This document shows, in pieces, positions 21,880-34,685 of a DNA stretch of 64,000 nucleotides. Made by a program: the position numbers and the translations under genes. The first letter of the stretch is position 1, and each line of letters begins with the position of its first letter. This DNA comes from Delphinapterus leucas. Lineage: Eukaryota > Chordata > Mammalia > Artiodactyla > Monodontidae. The DNA lies in contig NW_022098057.1 of the NCBI RefSeq assembly GCF_002288925.2, positions 65,153,641 to 65,217,640 on the forward strand, given 5' to 3'. Under the pieces are notes generated by a model that worked only from the letters and a program-made list of their open reading frames with translations, made no database searches and was not told where the DNA came from.

Positions 21880-24020
21880 GTGCCATCATAATTTTTTAAG
21901 CATTCCATTATGTATATTTCCAAGCATAGACAAAAGTAGAGAGAACAATTAATGAACTTTACCCATCAACCCACATTCAGTGTCAACAGTTATTATTAGC
22001 ACACAGCCAAGCTTCATGTATATATACCCCCACTAATCACTCCACCCTAATGAATTGTTTTTGAAGCAAATCCCAGAAATCACGTATTTCACCTGTATGT
22101 AACTCTAAAAGATAAGGACTCTTTAAAAAAAAAACAAAACAGTATTGCTAGGATGCTATTATCTCATTTTTAAAAGTTAGCAAAAATTTGATAAATTCCA
22201 ATCAAACTCCAGTCAACATTAAATTCGATATGCATGCACACACACATACCCATACATACATACATATACGGTTGGATTTTTAGAATCAGGATCCAAACTA
22301 GACCCTCACTTTGCAGTTTATTAATATAAATCTAAAATTCCTTTAAACTATATACTTTCCCCTCCATTTTACCTTGCACTTTATTTGTTAAAGAAATTAG
22401 TTTACTTTCCTGTAGTATTTCCCACATTCTGTATTTTGCTGAACGCTCCTCCATGATATTGCTTAAAACTTTCCTCTGACCCCTGTTTCATATAAGCTGT
22501 ATCTAGACATAGATGTTTGATTGGATCCAGATTTGATATTTTGGCATTAATACTTCATTCAGAATGTTGGGTTCCTCCCACTGCACCACATTAGGAAACT
22601 CATAATGTCTAGTATCTCTTTATTATGGTGTTAAGATTGACTTGACTCATCCATTAAAAAGTTCCCTGTCAGTTTTTCACCTGATGGTTTAGTGTCACTG
22701 ATAATGATTACACTGATCTGTTTGTTCAACAGGTATTGCAAAATAATGGGATTCTAATTCTATCATTTCTTGTTCATTTAATAGCTGGAATTCTTCTCTA
22801 GAAAATAACCTTACTGCGTCTAGTGTTTATGTTGAGGCACATTTTGTATAGGAAAGCAGAAAAAAAATACTTGATTCTCTCTCTTTAATTATAAGTTTTC
22901 AGAATAATAGTTTGGTTCTCTAAAATTCTCTAGAGACGACTATTGAGTGGTTTTTATATGTCATTATGACCTCATGGAACTTATCATATTTGACATTTTT
23001 CAATTCATTGCTGTTATTGTTCTTTATGTTGTTTAACTTATTTTTTACCAGTAGGAATCTCTTCAGTTTTGCTCCTGAGTCCTTTTGAAATGATCCCAGT
23101 AGTCACTGATACATTCTCACTTTCTGGTAGGACAGGCAGTCCCAGGTTCTTCTCTTATATATTCAGCAAGACCAGGAAACTGCCGTATCTCTAAGGCATC
23201 TTGTTTCCTTTTGTGGGAAATGATGTTCATAGGCCACAATCTGGATACTAATCATGACTAATCAACTGGTCACTGATTCTAGGCCTTTTCTGAAGAAAGA
23301 TTTTAAGAGAAATACTCTGTATGTTTATATTGATACCTCCATAGTTTCCATATTTCCAATTCAACTTTTGGTTTATAGGTTTTTGTTTGTAAGTCTTTGA
23401 TTTCATATGTTTATCCCTTTTTTTCTTAAACTGAGAAACTTAGTTCCATATGGTTGTATATATATAATAATTGAATAATAATTTTAGAATAACAACAGTA
23501 ATATTAACAATGAGATTAGTAAAAGCAATTTAAAATTTCTTTGCAGTTGTTATTGTCCTTAGGATATACCCACTAGGAGTATATAATCAAGTTATTGGAT
23601 TATGCCATTTAAAATAATTTGCATGTGGTTAAGCTACCAATTCATAAACTTATATTCCCTTGTTTCATTTTGCTTTTGGTTTCTATGGATTACTTTTTTA
23701 GTTTGAATTAATTTTGTCTAAAGATTATTTAAAAAGTTATTACATTCCCAAAGTTAAAATTTCAAAGTAAAGTAAATTCAGAGAACTCTAGCATCTCTAC
23801 CTTGTCCCTTTTTCCTGGATGTCACTATTTTTATTAGTTTTTGGTCTGTCTTTCCTTTCTGAAAAAAATTACAGATATATCTATATATGTATTCCTATCC
23901 CTCTTTTCTTTGATAAAAGTTAGCATACTGTATATGCTTAAACATCTTGCTCCTTTTCACCAAAAATATATGCTAAGAGTACTCAGTAGCATTCCTCATT
24001 CTTTTTACAAAAAGCAGACA
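21880..24020 (+). mobile_element. long old L1-type (L1M-like) 3' region
   Basis: A 2.1-kb block follows a common ancient mammalian LINE pattern: 'gaagcaaatcccagaaatca' (22060), 'tcctgtagtatttcccacat' (22410), 'gcattaatacttcattcaga' (22545), 'ctgatctgtttgttcaacag' (22710), 'ctgagtccttttgaaatgat' (23072), 'ctctaaggcatcttgtttcc' (23190), and 'aattacagatatatctatat' to 'cattcctcattctttttaca' (23868-24007). No ORF remains. Strand and subfamily are tentative. It contains a small (CA/TACA)n tract at 22233-22268. Confidence 0.5.
22233..22268. repeat. (CA)n/(CATA)n tract
   Basis: 'gcatgcacacacacata' is followed by 'cccatacatacatacata'. Compound simple repeat within the old LINE. Confidence 0.75.
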
Positions 24021-24054
24021 TTTTAAACATGGGACCTATCCAGGAACCAGGGTA

Positions 24055-24560
24055 GGTAATCTCATTTATTCATTCATTCAACAAACTTTTACTGAGAGAT
24101 CAACAAAAGTAGATATAATGTTCTTGTGATAAGATTAATAAACCACAGCTTCTGTTATGATGTAGCTTAAGATCTAATAACAGAGAGAGACACTTAAACC
24201 AACAATTACTCCACAGTGGTAAGTGCTGATGGAAGTGAGCACAGAGCGCTGCCAGAGGAACCCACAGGAGGGACATCAGCAATGGGGAGGCCTTAAACTG
24301 AGTCCCAAAGAATGGGTAGGAGTTGGCCAGCTTAAAGGTGGAGACCGGAGGGTTCAGGTAGCGGGGGAAGCAGACATGAATTCCCATGGACCAGGAAATG
24401 AGAACACGGACCCTAGAGAGATGAGGCTAGAGAATCAGATGGGGAGACGGTCCTAAGCAGTGGAGTTCTTGTACTCTGAGGCTTGGAGTCTGGATGTGGC
24501 CTTGAAGATTCTCAGTAACCTAAAAAGAATAGGACTTTAAAATGGAACTGTTGAGGCAGG
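24055..24560 (-). mobile_element. L2-like ancient repeat, antisense
   Basis: 'tttattcattcattcaacaa', 'ggtaagtgctgatggaagtg', 'aaagaatgggtaggagttgg', 'gagatgaggctagagaatca' and 'aaaaagaataggactttaaa' fit the order of a reverse-oriented L2-type consensus. Strongly diverged. Confidence 0.45.
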
Positions 24561-24737
24561 AGTTTTATTTTAGAAAGACCACCCTTCATTTGGTTGTTTA
24601 CCAACATTATTTAAGAAATGACTTATGGTTCATGTTACTGTCAAACTTGTTCTTAAATATCAGAACATAACCTATTGGATGTGCTGTAAAATTAGTATGA
24701 GGAGAACAAAACCTTAATAAAATATCATTATTTAAAG

Positions 24738-24782
24738 TCAACCAACCAGTCAAGTAACCAACCAGCTAACCAACCAACCTGT
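24738..24782. repeat. (CCAA)n-rich simple repeat
   Basis: Imperfect repeats of 'accaacc' and 'aaccagt' units. Confidence 0.7.
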
Positions 24783-25039
24783 GGCCCAAGTACCTACCAT
24801 CTGGCCACTCCCCGCCTCCCAAACTTGTTATATCATCTAAGTATAGAAATTTCAAAGAAACAAAAATATGACTTGTGTTATTTCATACGGCCCTTTACTT
24901 ATATACTATAGTCATAGTCATCTAGAAGTTGAAGGCGGGATATATTCAGTGGTAAAGCACCTGAAAGTCATGGCACTCTTTGTGGAGCAACGTGCAGTAT
25001 TTACATTTAAATTTAAAAATATGTATCTGGTCTTGTGCT

Positions 25040-25312
25040 AAACTTGTTCCTACTGAGTGTTACTGTTTATGACTGTGTTTAGGCAGACGCTGTCCTAGGG
25101 CTTTATATGTAATGCCTCCATTAATCCTCATGACTTCATTATAAGGAAGTACTTGTGCTATCCCCACTTTATAAGTGAGGAAACTGAAACACGAAGAGAT
25201 TAAGTGACTTTACCAAGGTTTATAAGTAGTGAATGGGCAGGGCAGTATTCACACTAGGCAGTCTGACTCCAGGGTCAATGGTATTAATGACTATATTATA
25301 CTGCCTCCGTTT
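25040..25312 (-). mobile_element. MIR SINE, antisense, nearly full length
   Basis: Reverse MIR pattern throughout: 'aggcagacgctgtcctaggg', 'cattaatcctcatgacttca', 'ccccactttataagtgagga', 'agattaagtgactttaccaa', 'aggcagtctgactccagggt', ending 'attatactgcctc' at the tRNA-like head. Confidence 0.7.
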
Positions 25313-28300
25313 CTTGGAATATAGAAAAAAGAAAGAAGCCAAAGGAGGTAACACAGTTGAAGAAAATATATGAAAGAACATCTTATATTAAGAAATTTCT
25401 AGAAATTACTTTTCCCAACTTAATTAACAAATCTTATTTGATTTTAGTGACAATACATTTTGATCTACCTCACAAAAAAAATGTGAATATTCTTTAAGGA
25501 TATGGCTAAAGGTCTGTTGATACCCAACGCTTGACAGATGAAGTCTTACAAAAGGTAGCTGGTTGGTGACAAGTAAAGGCTACAATTCATGCCTCTTGTC
25601 TCACACAATAAAGTGTGAGATTTGGAACAGAGCTTTAAGGCTTTTAAGACTCAGAGTAGCCATTGGTCACTCTGCAAAGATCATATTTATTTCTAGACCC
25701 TTCTAAGTCCCAAAGAAGTGAAAGATGGAATTGAGGCTGAATCTGCTTCTGATAGTGCACTACCATACATACTTCTAAACAGGTCATCCTCACTTATTTT
25801 TATCTTTCACTTTTCCCTCTTCAGCTCTCACAGATGGCACAATTATACAGAAATGTGGCCGCTCCATGGACTGCTTCCAAATTTATTGTGAATTTCTTCA
25901 TTTTTCAATATTTAGCAAAGTCCTGATCATTTTTCTAATCTTAATGCAAGTGAAAAATCTACCATATGTATATACATAAAGTACAGTATTTGCAAAGACC
26001 TGCTTCAAGGGAAACAGACTTTTTTATTTGATGCCACAGTTAATTGACTTCAATCATATATGAAAACCAGAAACTGCTGAATCCTATGTCTTTCCTTTCT
26101 TTGTTGAGATTATTGTGCTTTAAAAAGATCTCCATAAAAATCTAAATTGGAATCAAAGTGATAAATATCAGGAAAATAATTATGAATGTCTTCATTAAAA
26201 TATGAATCCAAAAAAATATGGAGACAAAAATAACTAGTTTTTCAGTTACTGTATAAATAGGACCCTAGATTTAAATGTTTTATATATATATATATTTAAA
26301 ATTTTCTGGTTACAAAAATTCTTTGTTTATATTAAGTTTTCCTTGTCTTATATGTTTCCATGTTTTTTCTTCTGTCTTTTGATGACTTTAAAAATATCTA
26401 GTCTATGAAGAAAGAAGCTTGACTTAAGTTAGACATTGTATAATATTTATCCATACTTGAGAGGAAGAGGGAAGGGAAGGAAACTGGTAAAATAGAATAA
26501 ATACTCATAAAAGAAGAAAGAACAACGTAAAAAAAACACAAAAAATCGGAGTTATGGATAATCTTGATAATTTAGAGTGATAAAGTAGAGAGAATATGGT
26601 TTCTGGTAACCATCAGTCATGAGTTCTTTTCAAATTCCTTCGTTTATAATACTCTGCTCAAATTGTTAATGATCTGTGGAATCCAGATTCCTTGTTTCTA
26701 AAAATTAGCACATATAACTTGCCTCTCAGATTGTCTTGAGAACGTGAGAGCAACTAGTAAGTCATGAATAAAGTTAGTACCTAATTTAATATTTTTGTTT
26801 TATTTGTATGTATTTTATCTGGAACTGATTTAGGTAATGTTAAATAACTTTTTTTCTTTCTGTTATAATTTATTCTGCAAACATACTCTGTAGATTATGC
26901 CACTTAAACATAAAATTTTAAAATGTATACATGTATCAGACACCTATTGCTTTTTCAACAGTTTACATGCAAAGAATATAAGGAGGAGTAAGATAACATC
27001 CCTACTGCAAGGATCTTGCCAAATTTTTCTGTCTGCCTCTGCCAAAGGGCCTGCTTGGATTTAGAACGGATTGACTATGATCCTTTAGGCCTACCTATGT
27101 CAAATCGGAAGAACTAAGTATGTAGTCTTACAGCAGAATAATTGGAGGTTTTCATTCAGTACTGAAATGATCCACCTTTAATTAAATTGTAATATATTAG
27201 GTTTCCCCTATTTTTCTCTCCATTGTTTTCTTGGACGGAGTAAACTTAATTCTCTAATCTTATCCCAGAAGTGTTGCTTTCCTTAACATTTATCATCACA
27301 CTAATTAGTAAGCCAGTAAGGTAAATACAAGTCACTGTAGCTATCTTAAGGCTACAAGTATAAATTCCTGCAGATTGATTATGATTTTTATTTCTCCATG
27401 GTGCTTGTTTATAGTTCTGTTCAATCTGTTTTCTATTTTGAAATATTTTTGCCTGCAATATTCTCTTGGCCGTCTCCTCTAGAAAGTTCGCACACTAATC
27501 CATCTTTACACTGATTTCATTAAATTATTTTTGTTCTTGATATCCTGATTGTTAGGGTGGTTATACGTAATTATTTGGAATATTCTAAAAGAATCCAGAG
27601 GGCTCAAATTAGCCATTCCTTTTAAAATACACCTCTCCTTGGAATCACTTGTTAATTTATTTAGTTACCCTTCTATATAATCACACAGTCAGTGCAAGCC
27701 ATGAAAAGGTACAGGACATCCTGGTTACTCCTGAATTTCAAATTATTTTCTGATGTCTTTTCAAATTTTCCTGTAGAGCTTTGTGAAGATTTTCTGCAAT
27801 AGAAAACTGCATGCAAGCACCCAAGGGTCAAGCCTTTCCTCACCTAAGCTTAATGCCTTTGCTGTGTGAGCTAAGATCATTTATAAAACTCACAGAAAAG
27901 CCGTCTCATCTGTTACCATGTACAGTAACATCTCAGAGAGACAACTAAACATGACAGTTGAGAGGATTTGCAATTGAAAGAGAAAAAAAAAAAAAAACAT
28001 GAGCAGAGTTGAGAGCCATTTAATTATCCTCATTCACACTGTGACTCCCTTTAAAGCAATTTTTTTCAAAATGGTTACCTATGTACTCTTAGTCACCTCC
28101 TTTCTTGACTATGTGCTAATTCTGATTTTGGCATTTGTCTATAGAATATGTTTGTTCTTCCTTTTGAAAGGGAATTGTGCTGCATTTTCAGTAGTGTCTA
28201 ACTCAGTTAATCATATTTCCCAATTATCCCATAACGTTAGTTATTTGAATTTCAAGTTGCAATGTTCTTAGAGAAAGCTTAATATCTTCATTATATATGC

Positions 28301-28955
28301 AGTCATGGTTAGCTAATTAGCATCCTGAATTCTGCAGTTTAACCCTGGATGCCACTATTTCTGGTTTCAAGTATATATTGAGTAGTTTCTCATTTTTAAA
28401 AGTTTAGAAGGAACAATACCATTGTTGAATTCTACTTAGTCTTTTTCAAATAAGAAGCCCCCTTTGGAAGTAGCCAGACACAATCTAGATGTATTATTCT
28501 TCTCATCTATTGGTTTATAAATAAAAGGACTCTTGAATGTTTTCCAAAAGAGCAATGAACTTTACAATATAGTTAATGAAAATTAAGCTATATTGGTTTT
28601 CCTGGAGGAAAATTGTGCTACCTAATTTATTTTAAAAATCACTGTTTATTTCTTCAGTTTATTGGGAAACAAGAAACAGATTCAAAGCAATGAAGCTAAG
28701 AGAACACATTGCGTTTTGACAGTCTCTCTAATTAAAACATCAGTGCTTCGGAAGCAATTTCATCTTGTTTGAGTTGCCATTTTAGTTGCCGTTGTACTTA
28801 AAGCTTTTCTTCTCCTTTCCTTAAATAAGGGTTCTCATCTTTTAAATAAAAGATGTAAAGGAACTGCAATTATTTCCATTATAAATATGTGTCTTATAAT
28901 TTTATTAATTTTAACATGTTGCTTTTGATATTTTTATATGTACAAAACCATAAAT
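25313..28955. other. repeat-poor interval
   Basis: In 3.6 kb I recognise only short AT tracts ((TA)n at about 26281-26296, poly(A) near 27983). ORFs reach 90 codons without domains. Sparse repeats could mean conserved non-coding sequence or merely unrecognised old repeats. Confidence 0.4.
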
Positions 28956-28959
28956 CAAT

Positions 28960-29070
28960 ATAGATCAGAGAGGTGTAGTGACATGCACAAGGTTACATAA
29001 CTGGCAGTGGCAGAACTGAGACTAAACCTTAGGCCTCTGGATGTCCAATCTAGTGCTTTTTCCCTTATCT
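28960..29070 (-). mobile_element. MIR SINE fragment, antisense
   Basis: 'cagagaggtgtagtgacatg', 'cacaaggttacataactggc' and 'tctggatgtccaatctagtg' match the reversed MIR core and head. Confidence 0.5.
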
Positions 29071-29324
29071 GAATTTTCCGTGCCTTGAGATGTCTTGATT
29101 TGTGGACTCCCAGAAAATAGAAACATAAAATTTCTAGCCCAGGGGCTGTTATGAAATGGAAACTTCTTTGTGTAATTCATTGGTGACTTAGCATGAGCTT
29201 TATTTATATACAACCATTCCATACATTTGTGTAGCATTCTGTGGTTTTAAAAATCCTCTCTCATTACTGTCTCCCTATCTCCTGTTCAACCTCCTTTCCC
29301 CCCTTGCTTGCCCATCTCATTTGA

Positions 29325-29545
29325 GCCTCATATAATATTACAAACCCTTACATGAGCCTCACAATAATCTTAATAGACTAGGTAGGAAAATTCTTAGAAT
29401 CTCATTGAATAGATGAGTAAAATAGAGTTCAGGAAAGGATAAATAATTTTCTAAAATTGTGTGATTAGTTAATGGCAAAACCAGGACTTAAATCTGGACC
29501 TTTGACTCCTAGTGGCTGATGCCACATCACATGTTATAACACAGT
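29325..29545 (-). mobile_element. MIR SINE, antisense
   Basis: 'gagcctcacaataatcttaa', 'agatgagtaaaatagagttc', 'gtgtgattagttaatggcaa' and 'aaccaggacttaaatctgga' follow the reversed MIR order. Confidence 0.6.
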
Positions 29546-30429
29546 TATTAAAATATGCAGTAATGGGATCTTTTTCTGAAACCAGTGCAAAAAAAATCAA
29601 AGAAGGAGATTATGGAAAATATACAAAAGTGCTTGTATGACATCTACAAAAAGAAGACAGTTACATTCTTTTAGGGGATTTCATGTTCACTGTTCTCTTA
29701 CACTGAAGACAGAGTTTGAAGTTTTTCAGAATATGATTAGAAATGATGAATGTGTGATCAAAATACCTTTCAAATTCTTTTCTAAATATTTGTGTAAGAG
29801 TTTGACTTCCTTGGCACTAGACATTCCATAGTGAGAGTTGCTATTATTAGAACCATCAGACCCATTTTTCATGAACTTAGACTGACTTCTGAAGAAATAC
29901 CTAACCTAGCATTTATTTCAAGTCTCTCGATCCTTTCAGTGTTTCCTAATATGTATGTTTAACCTTAATATGTAACAACAAAGTAAAGTATATTTGTACC
30001 TTTGATGATAAATTAGATGGCTAACATCTCGGAACGCATGACCAATGAAATAAAAGCTGGAAGAGAAATACTGATTCCACTGGGATAAATAGCTTATTAT
30101 AACTTTTCCTGTCATATCTTAAAATATAGACTGAAGACATGGTGATCCTTCTACCCACAAGTCCATGGAGGAAAGATGGCAGGGGAAAGGGGTGGGTTTT
30201 AATGCAAACCTTAGGTTTGAGAAGGGCTTGGGGTGTGGTCAGAGATTTCTTCCAGAATTGAAGTGGGTGGACCATGAAAATGGCTCTTTTCCTTCCCTTG
30301 CTTCTTCCCCTTGTGCTCTGAATTTCACACCTTTAGTCCCTCACGAAGACTTTACTCCTTCAATTGTGGCATATTTGCTACATCACTGTTCTTTCTCTTC
30401 CTATTGAACCATTTCCATAAATATACCAA
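29546..30429. other. unannotated sequence
   Basis: No repeat or gene recognised with confidence. Confidence 0.4.
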
Positions 30430-30852
30430 TATTCTTCAAAATCTCACATCTTAAAAATGAAAATAGCCCAAAGCCTTCCCTTGGATTTTCCTTTAACTAC
30501 AACCCCTGTTCTCCTCTATATAATAAACTTTTTAATGTATCTGCAACAACTCCAATTCTGTATACACCATTCACTCTTTGAACTACTTTCAATCTGTCTC
30601 TTCCCCACTGCACCACTGAAATGGTTCTTTTTCTTAAAGATCTCCATGTTACCAAATCTAATAGCCACTGCTTTGCTTTCATTTTACCCCATCTTTTAGC
30701 AGCGTTTAATACAGTTGCCTACTTTCTCCACTTTGAATCACCCTCCTCTCTTGCCCATCTAGACATCATGCATATTTTTTAAAAAACTTATTCACAGTCT
30801 TCTCCTCTTTGTTATTCTTTTCCATTAACCTTTAAATCTTTGAATGCCTCAG

Positions 30853-30914
30853 ATCCTCCCCTCCCCTCCCCTCCCCTCTTCCCCTCCCCTCCCCTCTTCC
30901 CCTCCCTCCCCTCT
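30853..30914. repeat. (CCCCT)n polypyrimidine repeat, left of gap
   Basis: Runs of 'ccctcccctcccctc' are broken by 'ttcc' units. The opposite strand is (GGGGA)n, a G-quadruplex-prone sequence, which probably explains the assembly break. Confidence 0.9.
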
Positions 30915-31014
30915 NNNNNNNNNNNNNNNNNNNNNNNNNNNNNNNNNNNNNNNNNNNNNNNNNNNNNNNNNNNNNNNNNNNNNNNNNNNNNNNNNNNNNN
31001 NNNNNNNNNNNNNN
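30915..31014. other. assembly gap of exactly 100 N
   Basis: The round number suggests a placeholder of unknown true size inside a simple repeat. Any open frame read through it is artificial. Confidence 0.98.
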
Positions 31015-31036
31015 TCTCCTCTCCTCTCCTCTCCTT
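31015..31036. repeat. (CTCCT)n polypyrimidine repeat, right of gap
   Basis: 'tctcctctcctctcctctcc' has a different unit from the left side, so the gap hides a transition between two related pentamer arrays. Confidence 0.9.
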
Positions 31037-31500
31037 TTGTCCCTACACATTCTCTTACACTTCTCTAAATAGGTGGTATCATTCAGTTCCACTGGCTTAA
31101 AGCCACCTACAGGTTAATGACTCTCCTGCCTAACCTTCAGCCCTAAGCTCCAGATTCATTCATCTCTACCTAGATGTCTCAAGGCTATTTCAAACCTAAT
31201 AAGTCCAAGATGGAAATTTTGGTCTCCAAATCACCAGTCAGAACTGTGGTATCCCCAGTCTTTCTCATCTATGTAAATGGTACCATCATGTGCTCAACTT
31301 GCACAAGCCCCAAACACAAGAGCCATCCTAGATTTCTTCCCCTCATTCACCCATCCCCATATCTTATTCACCATAAAGTCTGATAGTTCTACCTCTAAAA
31401 TTCATCTTAAATTTCCCTATTTCTTATGCTTACTTGTACCTGCTACCCCCTCCCCCATACATACATTCCATTTAGGAACTACAGTAACCCTTTTTTAGCA

Positions 31501-31839
31501 CAAGGAGTTAGTGGGCTACTGATTTTGAAACAGAATCATGTAAAGAAAGAGGGTATTACTACTGAGAGAGGATGAGAGCAACAATCATTTTTCAGACAGA
31601 AGTTTGTTTTAAATTATATTTTTCTGAGTCCTAAAGGTTTCTTTCCTAACTGATGTTAAGCTATTAAGTGTCAGTCTTGATCTGTTTGCATGGAGAGTGA
31701 GCAAATATATATTACATAACTGTTAGCTAGCAAACCAGCAGAGCATATAGAACAGAGCCAGTGCTGTGACAGCTCTCCTGTTCTCATGAAACTCCACAGA
31801 TATCCATCACCTGGTGTTTGAAGATGCAGTACAGCCCTT
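31501..31839. other. unannotated sequence
   Basis: Nothing recognised before the L1 insertion. Confidence 0.4.
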
Positions 31840-31854
31840 AGAAATGTCATTGCT

Positions 31855-32926
31855 GAAGCAACTGACAAAGGATTAATCTCCAATATATACAAGCAGCTCA
31901 TGCAGCTCAATATCAAAAAATCAAATAACCCAATCCAAAAATAGACAGAAGACCTAAATAGACATTTCTCCAAAGAATATATACAGATGGCCAAAAAACA
32001 CATGAAAGGATGCTCAACATCACTAATCATTAGAGAAATGCAAATCAAAACTACAATGAGGTATCACCTCACACTGGTCAGAATGGCCATCATCAAAAAA
32101 TCTACAAACAGTAAATGCTTGAGAGGGTGTGGAGAAAAGGGAACCCTCCTACACTGTTGGTGGGAATGTAAATTGATACAGCCACTATGGAGAACAGTAT
32201 GGAGGTTCCTTAAAAAACTACAAATAGAACTACCATACGACCCAGCATTCCCACTACTGGGCATATACCCTGAGAAAACCATCATTCAAAAAGAGTCATG
32301 TACCACAATGTTCATTGCAGCTCTATTTGCAATAGCCAGGACATGGAAGCAACCTAAGTGTCCATCGACAGATGAATGGATAAAGAAGATGTGGCACATA
32401 TATACAATGGAATATTACTCAGCCATAAAAAGAAATGAAATTGAGTTATTTGTAGTGAGGTGGATGGACCTAGAACCTGTCATACAGAGTGAAGTAAGTC
32501 AGAAAGAGAAAAACAAATACCCTATGCTAACACATATATATGGAATCTAAAAAAAAAAAAAGGTTCTGAAGAACCTCGGGGCAGGACAGGAATAAAGATG
32601 TAGACACAGATAATGGACTTGAGGACACAGGGAGGGGGAAGGGTAAGCTGGGACAAAGTGAGAGAGTGGCATTGACATACATACACTACCAAATGTAAAA
32701 TAGATAGCTAGTGGGAAGTAGCCACATAGCACAGGGAGAACAGCTCTGTGCTTTGTGACTACCTAGAGGGGTGGGATAGGGAAGGTGGGAGGGAGACACA
32801 AGATATGGGGATATAAGTATACGTATAGCTGATTCACTTTGTTATACAGAAGAAACTAACACAACAATGTAAAGCAATTATACTCCAATAAAGATGTTAA
32901 AAAAAATAAAAGGAGTGGGAAAAAAA
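31855..32926 (+). mobile_element. 5'-truncated L1, sense, with target duplication
   Basis: Exact 15-bp duplication 'agaaatgtcattgct' lies at 31840-31854 and 32927-32941. The insert starts within late ORF2, ends with the 3'UTR ('gggtaagctgggacaaagtg', 'ctccaataaagatgttaaaa') and an A-rich tail. The 3'UTR type matches the twin-primed copy at 12.2 kb and the fragment at 43.5 kb. Confidence 0.93.
31858..32550 (+). pseudogene. L1 ORF2 C-terminal fragment
   Basis: The last ~230 codons of L1 ORF2. A TAG near 31942 interrupts it. After that, 31987-32550 is open (187 codons) to the natural end '...[12 protein letters not shown]'. The Cys/His-rich knuckle '[18 protein letters not shown]' is visible (residues about 43-60 of the open part). 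Endonuclease and reverse transcriptase are absent, so there is no enzymatic function. Confidence 0.88.
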
Positions 32927-32941
32927 AGAAATGTCATTGCT

Positions 32942-34668
32942 ATTTACAACTCAACATTAGTTTGAGACTGGTGAATCAATCAATCAAAGTCTCTCTTTTA
33001 AAACAGTACAATTTTTTTTAAGACAAATTTGTCTCAGGATTTCAAGTTTGATGGACTGAAGAAGAAAAGCTTTTCCTAGTTTATATTCTGAGAAAAAGAA
33101 GCTTTGCATTTCATTCCATTGCTTCTCATTGGCTAAGGAAAATGTTGTATCTCAGGATATAGCCTGACATAATAACAATGGAATGGGCAGTCTAAAATGG
33201 GATAAGACCAGAAATTAAGGAAATGGGGTGCAGGTGTGGAAAGGGACGAGGTATTAGGAGAATCCTAGCCTTTCTGGAAAAATCTAGCTACTGACAGCTT
33301 GTGCTTGTTAAGGCTGTTGATTAGGTGAGGATGTTGGCAGGAGAAAAATGAATTGGCTGGTCCTAAGAGCAGAATTCAATGTATTGCTAGAGAATCCATG
33401 AGCAGACAATGATGAGGAACCGAAATCTGTAGTCAACTGGAAGTGGGGATGAAGGAAAAGTGAGGCAGTACCTTGCTTCTGAGATTCTAAAATACAGAAT
33501 TCAAGTATCATGAGCGTGATCAAGGTGGAAACTGGGCCTGGGAACAGGGTGAAGATACCTGACTGTGAAACCAAACAACCATTAGATGATTTGATGCTCA
33601 GTTCCAGGTCATTGGGCTGGAGCTTCTTCAGTCCATCCTTTCTGAGGCCACACAAGGGTTAATCATAGTGAGATTATTAAGCTTATAAGTGGAGGCCAAG
33701 GACCTCAGCCGCAGGAAAATGAAAAAACTATTCCAGAACATTCTCCAAAGCTCTTTTTTTAAAAACTGATCTATATTCCCTTCTCTTCTCCAATCCTATT
33801 TTTAAATGCATTTCTGTTTCTTTTCTTTCTCTTCTTTCGCTCATGGCAAAAATATTTAGAGGGTATGAGTGTATGGGGGCAGTAAGAAACATAAAAAAGG
33901 GAGCCTCCTCTTTGTTTTCAACCTTTGGAAAGTACCGCTATAGACATTTCTATACATTTTTGGAAGAGGATATGTTACAAATGATCATCAAGTGAAAAAG
34001 TCCTGTTATCCAGTCAGGCAAACAGAGATAGGGTTATCAGTCACTGGTGTGATCAATTCATTTTCTTAAGGAAGCACAAGTTATCTGCCCTTTATAGCAT
34101 CAACTGCGATGCCAGAGGTGCATTACAAAGAATCTCTCCAAATTTTTTTTCTCCCTTCCTATTATCCTTTATTCAGCAAGAGTTTTATTTTTTTCATCTT
34201 CCTTGTGATTTTAAAATTTGTACTGAACGACCAAGAGGACTAAAATACAACCTTTTCTTGGCGTAGAGACTTGCCACCCAGCTGGCATTATTATTATAAG
34301 GACAGTTACCTGGGGAGGTGATTTGCTGACAAGAACAAAATCAGTATATCCTGTTATCTCCCCAGTGCTTCCCAAACAGACTTGTTAGAACACAGTATAT
34401 GGAATTCAGAGGGGGCTTTTGTCTAGAATCTGGACATTCTGCAGCTGAAAGCCTGAACAAGGAAAATTGAAAAGCCAAAACTCAAACATCTGTATCTCTT
34501 TGTAGTAGATACAGTTGTTTATTAAGACATAAATAACATTTTGCCTTAAGTTAAAAAGGTAAAGGGCTCTTACATGTAATTCTTCACTCAGGTCAACACA
34601 GTCACATTGACAACGTCATAGTCTCGTGACCTGCCTTACTGAACTATGTAAAATAGCAAGAGGACTTT
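32942..34668. other. unannotated sequence
   Basis: 1.7 kb with no confident repeat or gene. A 115-codon ORF on the minus strand (33308-33655) shows no known domain. Confidence 0.4.
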
Positions 34669-34685
34669 AGAAGTCCTGCTGTTTC

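Larger units (their letters stand above)
30430..31500 (+). mobile_element. L2 LINE remnant (internal), sense, split by gap
   Basis: Pyrimidine-rich L2 ORF-type sequence: 'gatctccatgttaccaaatc', 'aacttattcacagtcttctc', then beyond the gap 'tacctagatgtctcaaggct', 'atttcaaacctaataagtcc', 'aagatggaaattttggtctc' and 'atcctagatttcttcccctc'. These follow the L2 order (Thr-Asp-Asp-like and 'cccaaaacygaactcc' regions) with heavy decay. A simple repeat and an N run interrupt it. Confidence 0.5.

Noticed and set aside
30832..31100. Open frames of 74-86 codons across the N run
   Set aside because: They are mostly undefined residues plus a simple repeat; an artefact of the 100-N gap.
33308..33655. 115-codon minus-strand ORF
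   Set aside because: No recognisable domain; sits in unannotated sequence with no splice signals in register.
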